Assembly (NCBI GenBank): GCA_045639905.1
Contig: JAZUDZ010000023.1
Span: 1 to 64,000, forward strand
Source of the DNA: RGIG426 sp045639905
Lineage (GTDB): Bacteria; Bacillota; Clostridia; Oscillospirales; Acutalibacteraceae
Reading direction: 5' to 3'
DNA length: 64,000 bases
In this document: positions 17,622-26,341 of the stretch, one piece after another
How the letters are laid out: each line of letters begins with the position of its first letter
Position numbering within the stretch: position 1 is the first letter of the stretch
The notes under the pieces: generated by a model
What the model was told of the DNA's origin: nothing
Database searches by the model: none
The model's input: only the letters and a program-made list of their open reading frames with translations
Position numbers and translations under genes: made by a program

Positions 17622-19484
17622 ATGCCGTTTTTACCGATTACAAAAGAAGAAATGCTGGCATGCGGTTGGGAAACTCCGGATATTGTGCTGGTAACGGGTG
17701 ATGCTTATGTGGATCATCCTTCTTTCGGCACATCCATTATTTCCCGTGTTTTGGAACACGAAGGGTTTCATGTTTGTATCCTGTCACAGCCTCAGTCTCC
17801 GGCTGATTTTACCCGCTTCGGGCAACCGACTCTCGGCTTTTTTGTAAATGGAGGCAATATTGACTCCATGGTGGCTCACTATACCGCCGCAAAACGCAAA
17901 CGCAGTGAAGACGCCTATTCTCCCGGAGGAAAAGCCGGCCTTCGGCCGGACCGGGCTGTCATCACCTATTGCCGACAGATTCGCAAGGTCTATAATTCCG
18001 CCTTCATTGCCATCGGAGGACTGGAAGCTTCTCTCAGACGATTTGCCCACTACGACTATTGGGATGATGCCATTCGTCCCTCTGTCTTGGTAGACAGTAC
18101 CGCCGATATTTTGATGTACGGAATGGGTGAAAAACACTGTGTGGAAATCGCCAAACGTCTGCAAAACGGAGAGGATAAAACAACCTTGACCGATATTCTC
18201 GGCACTTGTGTAGCCATCCCGGTCAAAGAATATACGCCTCGCCCTTGTGTGGAATGTCCTTCCCTTGAACTTGTATCAAAAGACAAGAAGCAATACGCCA
18301 TTTCCTGCCGTCAGCAACAAGATGAGCAGGATGCCGTACGGGGAAAGACTGTCATCCAACGTCACGGTGACGTGATCGTCGTTCAAAATCCTCCGATGCC
18401 GCCGCTTACACAAGAGGAAATGGACGCCGTTTACGCTCTTCCCTACATGCGTACCTATCACCCGAGTTATGAATCCATGGGCGGCGTGCCCGCCATTCTG
18501 GAAGTCAAGTTTTCCCTAACCCATAACCGTGGCTGCTTTGGTGCTTGTAATTTCTGTTCCATTTCCTACCATCAGGGACGCGCCATTACGACACGGAGCG
18601 AACAATCATTGTTGGAAGAAGCAAAACTTCTGACACAACTTCCGGACTTTAAAGGATATATCCATGATGTGGGCGGTCCTACGGCGAATTTCCGTTTTCC
18701 GTCCTGCGAAAAACAAAAAACAGCCGGGCTGTGCAAAGGAAAAAAATGCCTAGCTCCGACTGTCTGTCCGGCTTTGAAAGCCGACCATAAAGAATATTTG
18801 CATTTACTTAGAGCCCTTCGGGCCTTACCGAAAGTAAAAAAAGTTTTTATTCGTTCCGGAATCCGTTTTGACTACTTAATGGCGGACAAGGATGACAGTT
18901 TCTTTAAAGAACTGGTGGAGCATCATATCAGTGGCCAGTTAAAAGTCGCTCCTGAGCATTGCTCCGCCTCGGTCCTGGGGTATATGGGAAAACCCGGTAT
19001 TGAAAGTTACAAAGCTTTTCAAAAGAAATTTTTCCGGCTGACCAAAGCGGCCGGGAAAGAACAGTATCTCGTTCCGTACTTAATGTCTTCCCACCCGGGA
19101 AGCACGATGAAAGACGCGATTGAACTGGCCGTATTCTTAAAGAAAGAACATTTAAAACCGGAACAGGTTCAGGACTTCTATCCTACCCCCGGCACCATTT
19201 CCACCTGTATGTTCTATACCGGACTTGACCCTTATACGCTAAAGCCGGTTTATGTCCCCCGCACACCGCAGCAAAAAGCACAGCAACGTGCTTTACTGCA
19301 GTATTTCCTTCCGCAGAATCGCACACTGGTTTTGAAAGCACTTCGGGAAAACGGCAGAACGGACTTGATTGGAACCGGGCCGAACTGTCTGGTTGCCGAC
19401 AACAGTTATCCTGCACCCACCAAGAAAGTGAAAGCAGGCAACACAAGAAAACCCGCAGCCTCAAAAAAATCAAGACGCCGATAA
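17622..19484 (+). CDS. YgiQ family radical SAM protein
   Basis: A 620-residue radical SAM protein of the YgiQ type, reaction unknown. The [4Fe-4S] motif CFGACNFC (Cys-x3-Cys-x2-Cys) lies near residues 305-312, about halfway along, as usual for this family. The N-terminal part begins FLPITKEEM. The C-terminal 25 residues are very basic (KKVKAGNTRK...KKSRRR), suggesting RNA or DNA contact, which is inference. AAAGGACG precedes the ATG, and the gene sits 15 bases after polA in the same direction. No terminator is visible between them. Confidence 0.93.
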   Translation: MPFLPITKEEMLACGWETPDIVLVTGDAYVDHPSFGTSIISRVLEHEGFHVCILSQPQSPADFTRFGQPTLGFFVNGGNIDSMVAHYTAAKRKRSEDAYSPGGKAGLRPDRAVITYCRQIRKVYNSAFIAIGGLEASLRRFAHYDYWDDAIRPSVLVDSTADILMYGMGEKHCVEIAKRLQNGEDKTTLTDILGTCVAIPVKEYTPRPCVECPSLELVSKDKKQYAISCRQQQDEQDAVRGKTVIQRHGDVIVVQNPPMPPLTQEEMDAVYALPYMRTYHPSYESMGGVPAILEVKFSLTHNRGCFGACNFCSISYHQGRAITTRSEQSLLEEAKLLTQLPDFKGYIHDVGGPTANFRFPSCEKQKTAGLCKGKKCLAPTVCPALKADHKEYLHLLRALRALPKVKKVFIRSGIRFDYLMADKDDSFFKELVEHHISGQLKVAPEHCSASVLGYMGKPGIESYKAFQKKFFRLTKAAGKEQYLVPYLMSSHPGSTMKDAIELAVFLKKEHLKPEQVQDFYPTPGTISTCMFYTGLDPYTLKPVYVPRTPQQKAQQRALLQYFLPQNRTLVLKALRENGRTDLIGTGPNCLVADNSYPAPTKKVKAGNTRKPAASKKSRRR

Positions 19485-19518
19485 CAGTTTGTAGGAAAAC
19501 ATAATTTAGATTCATCTC

Positions 19519-19549
19519 TTGACTCGTCCCCTAGAGGATAGCATAAAGT
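19519..19549 (+). promoter_or_regulatory. MerR-type promoter with long spacer
   Basis: TTGACT (19519-19524) and TAAAGT (19544-19549) are 19 bases apart, the stretched spacing that MerR-family activators recognise. The spacer holds an imperfect dyad, TCCCCTAGAGGAT. It lies directly before the MerR gene, so autoregulation is likely. Confidence 0.6.
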
Positions 19550-19575
19550 GGCAGATGTGGAAAGGAGATTTCGAA

Positions 19576-20367
19576 ATGCTAAAAATCAGTGAGTTTTCAA
19601 AACTTTCACATCTGACAATTAAAGCCCTGAGGTTTTATGAAAAAGAAGGCCTTTTAAAACCTGCCTCCGTTGACGAACGAAGTGGTTACAGGTTTTACGA
19701 AACCTCTCAGCTTGAAATTGCCGCTAAGGTTAAATCATATAGACAGCTTGATTTGTCTATTGAAGAAATCAAAGCCATATTTTCAGGTGCTGATGTAAAA
19801 GTAATTCTTCAAGAGAAATTCAAATCACTTTCAAATGAAAAGCAAACAATCGAATCTCGTCTTTCCATAATCAAATCAATTTTGGAGGACAAAGAGATGA
19901 AATACCAAGTAACAGAAAAAGTGATTCCTGAAAAAATCGTTTATACCGCAGAAGCCGTGTTAAAGACTTATTCAGACATTATGCAGTGGATTCCGTCTGT
20001 CGGGCAAGAGTGTCTAAAGCTAAATCCGAACATAAAGTGTGCAGAACCGCCGTATGAGTTTTGTGAGTATCTTGACGGCGAGTATAAAGAAGCAAACGTT
20101 AGAATCAGGCACAATGAAGCCGTTAAAACATTCGGGAAAGAAAGTGAACGGATTAAGTTCAAAATTCTTCCGGAAGCAAAGTTGCTGAGCATATATCATA
20201 AGGGACCCTATGATAAAATTGGTGAAGCGTACGCGTTCCTTATGAAATACGCTGATCAAAACGGATATCATGCAGCAGGACTTGCCCGTGAATGTTACAT
20301 TGATGGCATTTGGAACAAAGAGTCGGAGGAAGACTGGTTGACTGAGATTCAGCTTCCGATAGACTAA
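19576..20367 (+). CDS. MerR family regulator with GyrI-like effector domain
   Basis: A 263-residue BmrR/BltR-type transcription regulator. The MerR winged helix is residues 1-70 (start LKISEFSKLSHLTIKALRFYEKEGLL). A coiled-coil dimer helix is about 75-115, and a GyrI-like ligand-binding domain is about 118-263. Such proteins bind lipophilic or cationic drugs and switch on efflux genes by untwisting a promoter with a long spacer. A longer reading begins at 19519, but AAAGGAGA is 8 bases before ATG 19576. No efflux gene is adjacent. The gene looks more AT-rich than its neighbours, hinting at acquisition. Confidence 0.88.
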   Translation: MLKISEFSKLSHLTIKALRFYEKEGLLKPASVDERSGYRFYETSQLEIAAKVKSYRQLDLSIEEIKAIFSGADVKVILQEKFKSLSNEKQTIESRLSIIKSILEDKEMKYQVTEKVIPEKIVYTAEAVLKTYSDIMQWIPSVGQECLKLNPNIKCAEPPYEFCEYLDGEYKEANVRIRHNEAVKTFGKESERIKFKILPEAKLLSIYHKGPYDKIGEAYAFLMKYADQNGYHAAGLARECYIDGIWNKESEEDWLTEIQLPID

Positions 20368-20446
20368 TTAATGAGCAGACAATTGTTAAGTTGCCCCCAG
20401 CGACGAATCGCCGCCAAATCCCGATTTGTCGAGTTAAAAGAAACAA

Positions 20447-20476
20447 CCCTCTGAAAAGATTTTCTTTTTCAGAGGG
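20447..20476. terminator. Bidirectional terminator between MerR and GNAT genes
   Basis: A perfect 11-bp stem (20447-20457 with 20466-20476) with an 8-base loop, T-rich on the plus side and A-rich before it. It lies between convergent genes. Confidence 0.85.
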
Positions 20477-20486
20477 CATCTTTATC

Positions 20487-20969
20487 TCATTTTTCTTTTT
20501 GATAAGCGACACGCGGGGTTCCGTTATGACAAATAATAATACCGGTTTCCGAAAACCCTTCTTTTTCAAGTAAATGCCGCATCACAACATTGTCTTCGTG
20601 CGTATCAATACGAATATTGTCAACCTGTTCAAATCCATACTCTAGAGCGGCATGAAGCACTCCGGGCTTTTTGCCGTTTCCGGCAATACGATGAATGACT
20701 CCATACGGCTTATCATTCAACCACGCTCCGTCAATTTCCCGATAGGTCGGATCATCTCCGACAAAAAACACAAAAACACCACACAGCACATCATCTTCTT
20801 CTGCTACAAGGGAAAGACCGTTTTCGATATCCGATTGAATCTCCGTAATCTCCGGATATGTTGAACCCCACTGCGTTGGATTTCCGATTTTTACCATAAA
20901 CTCACGCGCGTAGGCGTATGCTTTACAAATTTCTTCAAAATCATCCTGCTTTGACGGACGAACCTGCAT
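20487..20969 (-). CDS. GNAT family N-acetyltransferase
   Basis: A 160-residue acetyltransferase of the GNAT superfamily, which moves an acetyl group from acetyl-CoA to an amine. The acetyl-CoA loop region reads VIHRIAGNGKKPGVLHAALEYG (about 91-112, read in parts). The final strand-turn NVVMRHLLEKEGFSETG is typical. The substrate is unknown. AAGGTGGTG precedes the ATG. It is transcribed after the Cys-rich gene, but a terminator lies between, so its promoter would be in the short gap or come from read-through. Confidence 0.88.
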   Translation of the reverse strand: MQVRPSKQDDFEEICKAYAYAREFMVKIGNPTQWGSTYPEITEIQSDIENGLSLVAEEDDVLCGVFVFFVGDDPTYREIDGAWLNDKPYGVIHRIAGNGKKPGVLHAALEYGFEQVDNIRIDTHEDNVVMRHLLEKEGFSETGIIICHNGTPRVAYQKEK

Positions 20970-20999
20970 GATTTCACCACCTTATTGATTTTCTGAGAA

Positions 21000-21029
21000 A
21001 ACGGATTACATCATCAGATGTAATCCGTT
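21000..21029 (-). terminator. Terminator after the metK / Cys-rich pair
   Basis: A perfect 13-bp stem (21000-21012 with 21017-21029), loop of 4, followed on the minus strand by TTTCTC. It ends transcription coming from metK. Confidence 0.8.
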
Positions 21030-21034
21030 CATTT

Positions 21035-21253
21035 TCATAATAATTTTTCATTCGTATGTCGGTGAATGTGCGGAAAAACACGGGGTTTCGGTACACGCCG
21101 AAGCGGATCGTATTCGTAGTGCCAACAGCGATAGTCGGCAGCCACAGCCCCTCGACGAAGGCAAAGCACGGTTTGTCCGTCGGGCGTACAATGACCTTGC
21201 ATACAGTATTCACAAGCCGGGTCCACTCGATTTCCATAAAGTTTTGTTCGCAT
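21035..21253 (-). CDS. Small Cys-rich protein downstream of metK
   Basis: A 72-residue protein with Cys at 14, 17, 22, 31 and 43 and a conserved-looking EYDPLRRVPKPR end. The spacing (CEYCMQG, then single Cys) suggests a small metal site. It resembles short uncharacterised Firmicutes proteins with C-x2-C and a YDPLKR-type C-terminus, as far as I can recall the pattern. Two adjacent ATG codons exist. GGGAGGTGA favours the second (21251-21253). A reading in another frame (20974-21237) is rejected. The gene follows metK by 30 bases and so is probably under the SAM riboswitch. Confidence 0.7.
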   Translation of the reverse strand: MRTKLYGNRVDPACEYCMQGHCTPDGQTVLCLRRGAVAADYRCWHYEYDPLRRVPKPRVFPHIHRHTNEKLL

Positions 21254-21283
21254 CATTTCACCTCCCGATACCTTTTCTTTTCA

Positions 21284-22471
21284 TTATGCGTTTTTCGAAA
21301 TCCAGTTTTTCAGTTCTTGAACCTTATCCGTTTTTTCCCACTGGACATTCAGGTCTTCCCGTCCCATATGACCGTAGGCGGAAAGCTGACGATAAATCGG
21401 GGCACGAAGTCCCAAGGTCGCAATAATGGCAGCCGGACGGAAATCAAAAACTGCTTTTACAGCTTCAGCCAGTTTTTCGTCAGAGACAACACCGGTACCT
21501 TCGGTATCCACGCGAATGGAAACCGGATTTGCAACACCAATGGCATAGGCCAGTTGCAATTCACACCGATCGGCCAGTCCGGCAGCAACCACATTCTTAG
21601 CGGCATAACGAGCCATGTAGGCAGCAGAACGATCGACTTTTGTCGGATCCTTGCCCGAAAAAGCCCCGCCACCGTGACGGGCATAACCACCATATGTGTC
21701 CACAATAATCTTACGACCGGTCAGGCCACTGTCTCCGTGAGGACCACCCACGACAAAACGTCCGGTAGGATTCACAAAGATCTTGGTTTGATCGTCCAAA
21801 AGTTCCGCCGGAATAATCGGGCGAATCACCTCGGCAATTAAATCCTTGCGAATGGTTTCGAGATCCACATCCTCACCATGTTGTGTTGACACAACCACAG
21901 TCTCCACCCGAACCGGTGTATATCCGTCGTACTCAACAGTCACCTGTGTTTTTCCATCGGGACGAAGATAGGAAAGTGTTCCGTTTTTGCGAATTTCCGT
22001 CAAACGCATTGTCATTTTCTGCGCCAGGGAAATCGGAAGCGGCATCAATTCCTTCGTTTCGGTACAGGCATAACCAAACATCAGCCCCTGATCTCCGGCA
22101 CCGATCATATCCAGTTTGTCACCGGTAGTTCCGCGAACTTCAATGGCTTCGTCAACCCCCTGCGCAATATCCGGAGACTGTGTATCCAGCACCACCGTCA
22201 CCTTACAGGTGTTTCCGTTGAAACCAAGAGCATCGTCATTATACCCGATATCACACGCAACCTGACGGGCAATTTTCTCCACATCTACCTCGGCAGTTGT
22301 GGTAATTTCACCCATAACAAAAATATTATCAGTCGTCGTCATAGATTCACAGGCGACATGAGCCTGCGGATCCTGTTTGAAAATTTCGTCCAAAACCGCA
22401 TCGGAAATTTGATCACAAACCTTGTCCGGATGTCCTTCCGTAACCGATTCGGATGTAAAAAGTTTACGCAT
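21284..22471 (-). CDS. metK: S-adenosylmethionine synthetase
   Basis: A 395-residue methionine adenosyltransferase that makes SAM from methionine and ATP in the cytosol. It begins MRKLFTSESVTEGHPDKVCDQ. It carries GAGDQGLMFGYA, the phosphate-binding loop GGGAFSGKDPTKVDRS, and the usual C-terminal domain. AGGAGG lies before the ATG at 22469-22471. A longer upstream reading runs into the riboswitch terminator and is not real. Expression is controlled by the SAM-I riboswitch directly upstream, a feedback loop on its own product. It is cotranscribed with the small Cys-rich gene. Confidence 0.98.
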   Translation of the reverse strand: MRKLFTSESVTEGHPDKVCDQISDAVLDEIFKQDPQAHVACESMTTTDNIFVMGEITTTAEVDVEKIARQVACDIGYNDDALGFNGNTCKVTVVLDTQSPDIAQGVDEAIEVRGTTGDKLDMIGAGDQGLMFGYACTETKELMPLPISLAQKMTMRLTEIRKNGTLSYLRPDGKTQVTVEYDGYTPVRVETVVVSTQHGEDVDLETIRKDLIAEVIRPIIPAELLDDQTKIFVNPTGRFVVGGPHGDSGLTGRKIIVDTYGGYARHGGGAFSGKDPTKVDRSAAYMARYAAKNVVAAGLADRCELQLAYAIGVANPVSIRVDTEGTGVVSDEKLAEAVKAVFDFRPAAIIATLGLRAPIYRQLSAYGHMGREDLNVQWEKTDKVQELKNWISKNA

Positions 22472-22491
22472 TCTAAATCCTCCTAAACATA

Positions 22492-22628
22492 AAAAAGCGC
22501 TGTCCCAGTCGACAGCGCTCATTCGTCACTCATCTTCCGGGAAACCCCGCAGGAATTGGCACCTTGCAAAAGCAGGTTGTCGGGCATCATCGGGCCTGTT
22601 CCCTCCGCCACTCTTGATAAGTATCTTT
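22492..22628 (-). promoter_or_regulatory. SAM-I (S-box) riboswitch controlling metK
   Basis: On the minus strand the leader has the S-box landmarks in order: CTTATCAAGAG, GGCGGAGGGA, GGCCCGATGA, GCAACC-like junction CGACAACC, GGTGCCAATTCC, then GATGAG closing P1. A terminator with a 9-bp stem (22496-22504 with 22511-22519) and a T-run follows, just before the metK ribosome-binding site. When SAM binds, the terminator forms and metK is turned off. Confidence 0.95.
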
Positions 22629-22640
22629 TTTCTGCACAGT

Positions 22641-22669
22641 AGTATAACACAGTTGTCAAAATCTGACAA
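22641..22669 (-). promoter_or_regulatory. metK promoter
   Basis: On the minus strand TTGTCA (22664-22669) and TATACT (22641-22646) are 17 bases apart. The -35 box is within a GTTGTC/GACAAC hairpin at the end of the cyclase-family gene. The start point would be about 5-10 bases before the riboswitch. Confidence 0.75.
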
Positions 22670-22676
22670 CCTTTTT

Positions 22677-23261
22677 TTAAAACCCCCGCGTGGCCAGTAT
22701 AGCACGAACCGGAGATCCATCAGCTCCGTTGATTTTTATCGGCGCTGCAAACAGTAAATAGCGCCCCTCCGGCACTTCTGAAAGATTCAAACTTTCAAGT
22801 AATACCATCTCGGCGGATAACAATTTCCGATGAACAACGGCTGTTTCCGCCAGTGGAGCTACAGAAGTTTCCTCCACACCAACGAGCTCCATTTCCGCAT
22901 CCAGTAGCGCAAAAGCCGCACTTTGAGACAACTGGGCTCCTCCCTTAAGAAGAACTCTCTTGAGCCCTTGCATACGGGAAATCATTTGTTCAATATCCAG
23001 ACCCGTCAACACGCCGGAGGCTTCCACCACCATACATTCTCCGACAACTTTCTCCAGCGGGATTTCGGCAATATCTTTTGCTCCCGGAAAGAAATGGCAA
23101 GGGGCATCCACATGTGTTCCATTATGAAGGCACGCGGAAATCAAGGACGTGGTGGCTGCATCGCCAAGTTCTGCATTTGTCAGCTTGCTGAGCTCTGTCG
23201 GCGGATCTCCCGGATACAAAGGAGCCGTTGTCAGTTCTCGGCTGATATCGTATAGTTTCAT
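22677..23261 (-). CDS. Cyclase family protein (kynurenine formamidase-like)
   Basis: A 194-residue metal-dependent hydrolase of the cyclase family (PF04199). The signature HNGTHVDAPCHF supplies H46, H50, D52 and H56 for metal binding, and YPGDPP near residue 16 is also typical. Related enzymes open or close small amide or lactone substrates, such as N-formylkynurenine. No tryptophan-degradation genes are nearby, so the substrate is open. It is 18 bases downstream of the cytidylate-kinase-like gene and shares its transcript. Confidence 0.9.
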   Translation of the reverse strand: MKLYDISRELTTAPLYPGDPPTELSKLTNAELGDAATTSLISACLHNGTHVDAPCHFFPGAKDIAEIPLEKVVGECMVVEASGVLTGLDIEQMISRMQGLKRVLLKGGAQLSQSAAFALLDAEMELVGVEETSVAPLAETAVVHRKLLSAEMVLLESLNLSEVPEGRYLLFAAPIKINGADGSPVRAILATRGF

Positions 23262-23279
23262 AAAGAAACCACTCCCGGT

Positions 23280-23894
23280 TTACTGAATTTTTTGAGCAAC
23301 ATCACAGATGAGTTTTACGGTTTCATCAATTCCAAGCAATGAACTGTCAATACAAAGATCATAATTTGTAATGTCGCCCCATTTGTTGTTGGTAATGTAA
23401 TTATAATAGGAACTGCGACGCTTGTCGGTTTTTCGAATACTGTCTCGGGCTTTTTTGTCGTCAAAGTCAAGACGCTCCATTACGCGCTTCGTTCTGGCAT
23501 CTTCCGGTGCGGTGATGAATACATTCAGCACATCGTCACGATTACGTAAAACATAGTCCGCACAACGTCCCACAATCACACACGGGCCTTCTTCTGCCAG
23601 CTTTTCAATACTGCTGTAGATTGCATCATTCGCGCGCTGCTCCAAGCTGTCGTACGGAGTTCCGCCAAACGTACAAATGTTATACGGATTCATTGCCAGT
23701 GAAAACAAAAGACTTTTCGGTCTTTCATCCATTGTTTTAAGAACACCTTCGGAAAATCCACTTTCCTCCGCTGCTTTAGAAATTAAGTTTTTATCAAAAT
23801 AGGTAAAACCAAGAGCTTCGGCCACTTTTCTTCCGATTTCGGAGCCTCCGCTGCCGGACTGTCTTCCGATGGTAATAACACGAATTTTAGACAT
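23280..23894 (-). CDS. Cytidylate kinase-like protein
   Basis: A 204-residue P-loop protein of the cytidylate-kinase-like family (AAA_26 type). The N-terminus RVITIGRQSGSGGSEIGRK carries the phosphate-binding loop. VIVGRCADYVLR (about 104-115) and an Arg/Lys-rich lid (KKARDSIRKTDKRRSSYY) follow. These proteins are distinct from housekeeping Cmk and their substrate is unproven. A good ribosome-binding site, AAGGAGGGA, lies before the ATG. It leads a two-gene operon with the cyclase-family gene, from the promoter at 23921-23949. Confidence 0.88.
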   Translation of the reverse strand: MSKIRVITIGRQSGSGGSEIGRKVAEALGFTYFDKNLISKAAEESGFSEGVLKTMDERPKSLLFSLAMNPYNICTFGGTPYDSLEQRANDAIYSSIEKLAEEGPCVIVGRCADYVLRNRDDVLNVFITAPEDARTKRVMERLDFDDKKARDSIRKTDKRRSSYYNYITNNKWGDITNYDLCIDSSLLGIDETVKLICDVAQKIQ

Positions 23895-23920
23895 GGATAT
23901 CCCTCCTTCTTTCTATTGTT

Positions 23921-23949
23921 AGTGTAGCATTTTTTACTGAAAAATACAA
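23921..23949 (-). promoter_or_regulatory. Promoter of the kinase-like/cyclase operon
   Basis: On the minus strand TTGTAT (23944-23949) and TACACT (23921-23926) are 17 bases apart, about 27 bases before the start codon. Confidence 0.65.
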
Positions 23950-23987
23950 GAAAAACAGGCAAACAGTCGAGTTTTTTCGGCATAGTC

Positions 23988-24016
23988 TTGACATCCTCTT
24001 CTTTTAGGTCTATGAT
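23988..24016 (+). promoter_or_regulatory. thrS promoter
   Basis: TTGACA (23988-23993) and TATGAT (24011-24016) are 17 bases apart, immediately before the T-box leader. Confidence 0.85.
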
Positions 24017-24023
24017 GTATCCG

Positions 24024-24262
24024 TTAAAGTGATGACGGGAATGCAAGACTCAACCGAATTTTCACAGAGAGTGTTTTAATTGCTGTAAGAAACACAAATT
24101 CCGAGCTCTTTGCCACCATCCCCGAGCGTGTGTCGGAAATAACAGTATGACACAACGGATTACCTCGTTATCGGTAACTCAAGGGCAGTCTTTTCAGACT
24201 GCCGAATGAGGGTGGAACCACGTATGTTATCTACGTCCCTTTTTGGGGACGTAGTTTTTTTA
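24024..24262 (+). promoter_or_regulatory. T-box leader of thrS
   Basis: A tRNA-sensing leader. The T-box proper, GAGGGTGGAACCACG, is at 24208-24222. The terminator stem is 24231-24239 with 24246-24254, then seven T. A candidate threonine specifier ACC is at 24115-24117, on the 3' side of Stem I; this assignment is by eye. The AGAGAGTG bulge region is at 24066-24073. Uncharged tRNA-Thr would stabilise the antiterminator and allow thrS expression. Confidence 0.93.
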
Positions 24263-24281
24263 TTTTTAAGGAGTGATTGAA

Positions 24282-26216
24282 ATGCTGAACATTACACTGA
24301 AAGGCGGAGATGTCATGCAGGTGGAAAACGGTGCTACCGTTGCCTCTGTTTGCCAAGCCATTTCCGAAGGCCTTTTCCGTGCTGCCTGCGCAGCGCGAGT
24401 TGACGGCAAGGTGGTGGATCTTCGAACTGCCCTTAACGCCGACTGTGCTTTGGAAATTCTCACCTTTGACGACGAAGATGGTAAACGCGCCTATCGTCAC
24501 ACAGCCTCTCACATTCTGGCTCAGGCCGTACTGCACCTGTTCCCGGATACGAAATTTGCTATCGGTCCGTCTATTGATAACGGATTCTATTATGATTTTG
24601 ACTCGACCACAAACTTCACAACCGAAGACCTGGAGAAAATCGAAGCTGAAATGAAAGCAATCATTAAGGCCAAACTCCCCATCGAACGGTTCGAACTGCC
24701 TATTGAGGAAGCACGCAAATTGATGGCCGACCAGCCGTACAAACTGGAACTTATGGAAGAGCATGCCGCTTCCGGTGAGGCCATTAGTTTTTACAAACAA
24801 GGCGACTTCACCGACCTTTGCGCAGGCCCTCACCTGATGAGCACCGGCAGTGTCAAGGCATACAAACTGACTTCCTGCACCGGTGCCTATTGGCGTGGCA
24901 ATGAAAAGAACAAAATGCTTCAAAGAATTTACGGCACCGCTTTCTCTAAGAAAGATGACCTAACCGCATACCTTGAGCAGCTTGAAGAAGCCAAGAAACG
25001 TGACCACAACAAACTCGGACGGGAACTCGAGCTCTTTACCACTTCCGACGTCATCGGTCAAGGTTTGCCGATTATGCTTCCGAAGGGCGCCCGCGTCATT
25101 CAGCTTCTCCAGAGATGGGTAGAAGACGAAGAACAAAAACGTGGCTGGCTCCTCACCAAAACTCCGTTTATGGCCAAAAGTGATTTGTATAAAATTTCCG
25201 GTCACTGGGACCATTATCTGGACGGCATGTTTGTTTTGGGTGACCCGGAAAAAGACGACGAAGTCTTTGCTCTTCGCCCGATGACCTGTCCGTTCCAGTA
25301 TCAGGCCTACCTGAACCGTGCCCGTTCCTATCGTGACCTCCCGCTTCGCTATAACGAAACCTCCACCTTGTTCCGCAACGAAGCCAGTGGCGAGATGCAC
25401 GGACTCATTCGCGTTCGTCAGTTCACCATTTCCGAAGGACATCTCATGTGCCGTCCGGACCAGCTCGAAGACGAATTCAAAGGCTGCTTGGAGCTTGCCA
25501 TTTATATGCTGAAAACACTCGGTCTTTATGAAGATGTTTCCTATCGCTTCTCCCAGTGGGACCCGAATGACCGCGCCAAATATATCGGCACCGACGAACA
25601 GTGGGACGAAGCTCAGGGTGTTATGAAACGCATTTTGGACGATTTGGAAGTTCCGTATGTAATCGGAGTCGGTGAAGCTGCTTTCTACGGACCGAAACTG
25701 GACATTCAAATTAAGAACGTGCACGGAAAAGAAGACACCTTGATTACCATCCAGATTGACCAAATGCTGGCTGTAAAATTCGGCATGGAATATGTGGATT
25801 CCGACGGTTCCAAAAAGAATCCTTACATCATCCATCGCACTTCCATCGGTTGCTATGAACGCACCCTGGCTTTGCTTATCGAAAAATATGCCGGTGCTTT
25901 CCCGTTGTGGCTTGCTCCCGAGCAGGTTCGCGTCATGCCGATTTCCGAGAAACAGGCCGATGAAGCCAAAGCCCTGGCCGATCAGTTGAAAGCCCACGGC
26001 TTACGTGCTGAAGCAGACCTTCGCAATGAAAAAATCGGTTACAAAATCCGTGAAGCCCAGGTGCAAAAAACTCCGTACATGATTGTGCTCGGAGATAAAG
26101 AAATTGCCGATGGTGTTATCGCCGTTCGTTCTCGTAAGGAAGGCGATTTGGGTACTATGTCCCTGGATGCCTTCTATGCAAAAGTTGACGAAGAAATCGC
26201 AACAAAAGCTCTATAA
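24282..26216 (+). CDS. thrS: Threonine-tRNA ligase
   Basis: A 644-residue threonyl-tRNA synthetase. The TGS domain is residues 1-62. The editing domain has HTASH and CAGPH motifs for clearing mischarged serine. The class II core includes RPMTCPF and its zinc ligands, and an anticodon-binding domain fills the last 100 residues (EQVRVMPIS). AAGGAG is 8 bases before ATG 24282; the GTG nine bases earlier is too close. The T-box upstream links its expression to tRNA-Thr charging. It ends with its own terminator. Confidence 0.98.
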   Translation: MLNITLKGGDVMQVENGATVASVCQAISEGLFRAACAARVDGKVVDLRTALNADCALEILTFDDEDGKRAYRHTASHILAQAVLHLFPDTKFAIGPSIDNGFYYDFDSTTNFTTEDLEKIEAEMKAIIKAKLPIERFELPIEEARKLMADQPYKLELMEEHAASGEAISFYKQGDFTDLCAGPHLMSTGSVKAYKLTSCTGAYWRGNEKNKMLQRIYGTAFSKKDDLTAYLEQLEEAKKRDHNKLGRELELFTTSDVIGQGLPIMLPKGARVIQLLQRWVEDEEQKRGWLLTKTPFMAKSDLYKISGHWDHYLDGMFVLGDPEKDDEVFALRPMTCPFQYQAYLNRARSYRDLPLRYNETSTLFRNEASGEMHGLIRVRQFTISEGHLMCRPDQLEDEFKGCLELAIYMLKTLGLYEDVSYRFSQWDPNDRAKYIGTDEQWDEAQGVMKRILDDLEVPYVIGVGEAAFYGPKLDIQIKNVHGKEDTLITIQIDQMLAVKFGMEYVDSDGSKKNPYIIHRTSIGCYERTLALLIEKYAGAFPLWLAPEQVRVMPISEKQADEAKALADQLKAHGLRAEADLRNEKIGYKIREAQVQKTPYMIVLGDKEIADGVIAVRSRKEGDLGTMSLDAFYAKVDEEIATKAL

Positions 26217-26225
26217 ACCTCACAA

Positions 26226-26253
26226 AAAGCCGGACCGGTTGGTTCGGCTTTTC
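26226..26253 (+). terminator. thrS terminator
   Basis: An 11-bp stem with one G-T pair (26226-26236 with 26241-26251), a 4-base loop, and a short T-rich end. Confidence 0.75.
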
Positions 26254-26282
26254 TATGTCCGGAATTTGGGACATCGGACCTC

Positions 26283-26311
26283 TTGAAAATTCGCTTACAA
26301 TGCGATAAAGT
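26283..26311 (+). promoter_or_regulatory. Possible addA promoter
   Basis: TTGAAA (26283-26288) and TAAAGT (26306-26311) are 17 bases apart, 31 bases before the start codon. The -10 box is only partly consensus. Confidence 0.45.
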
Positions 26312-26341
26312 ATACACAGAAAGAAATCGAGGTGAATCAGC

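Noticed and set aside
20974..21237. An 87-codon minus-strand frame overlapping the small Cys-rich gene
   Set aside because: It runs through the terminator hairpin at 21000-21029 and lacks a ribosome-binding site. The overlapping frame has both a good start and a Cys pattern.
24960..25997. A 345-codon minus-strand frame across thrS
   Set aside because: Antisense shadow of thrS, which has clear family motifs, a T-box and a terminator.
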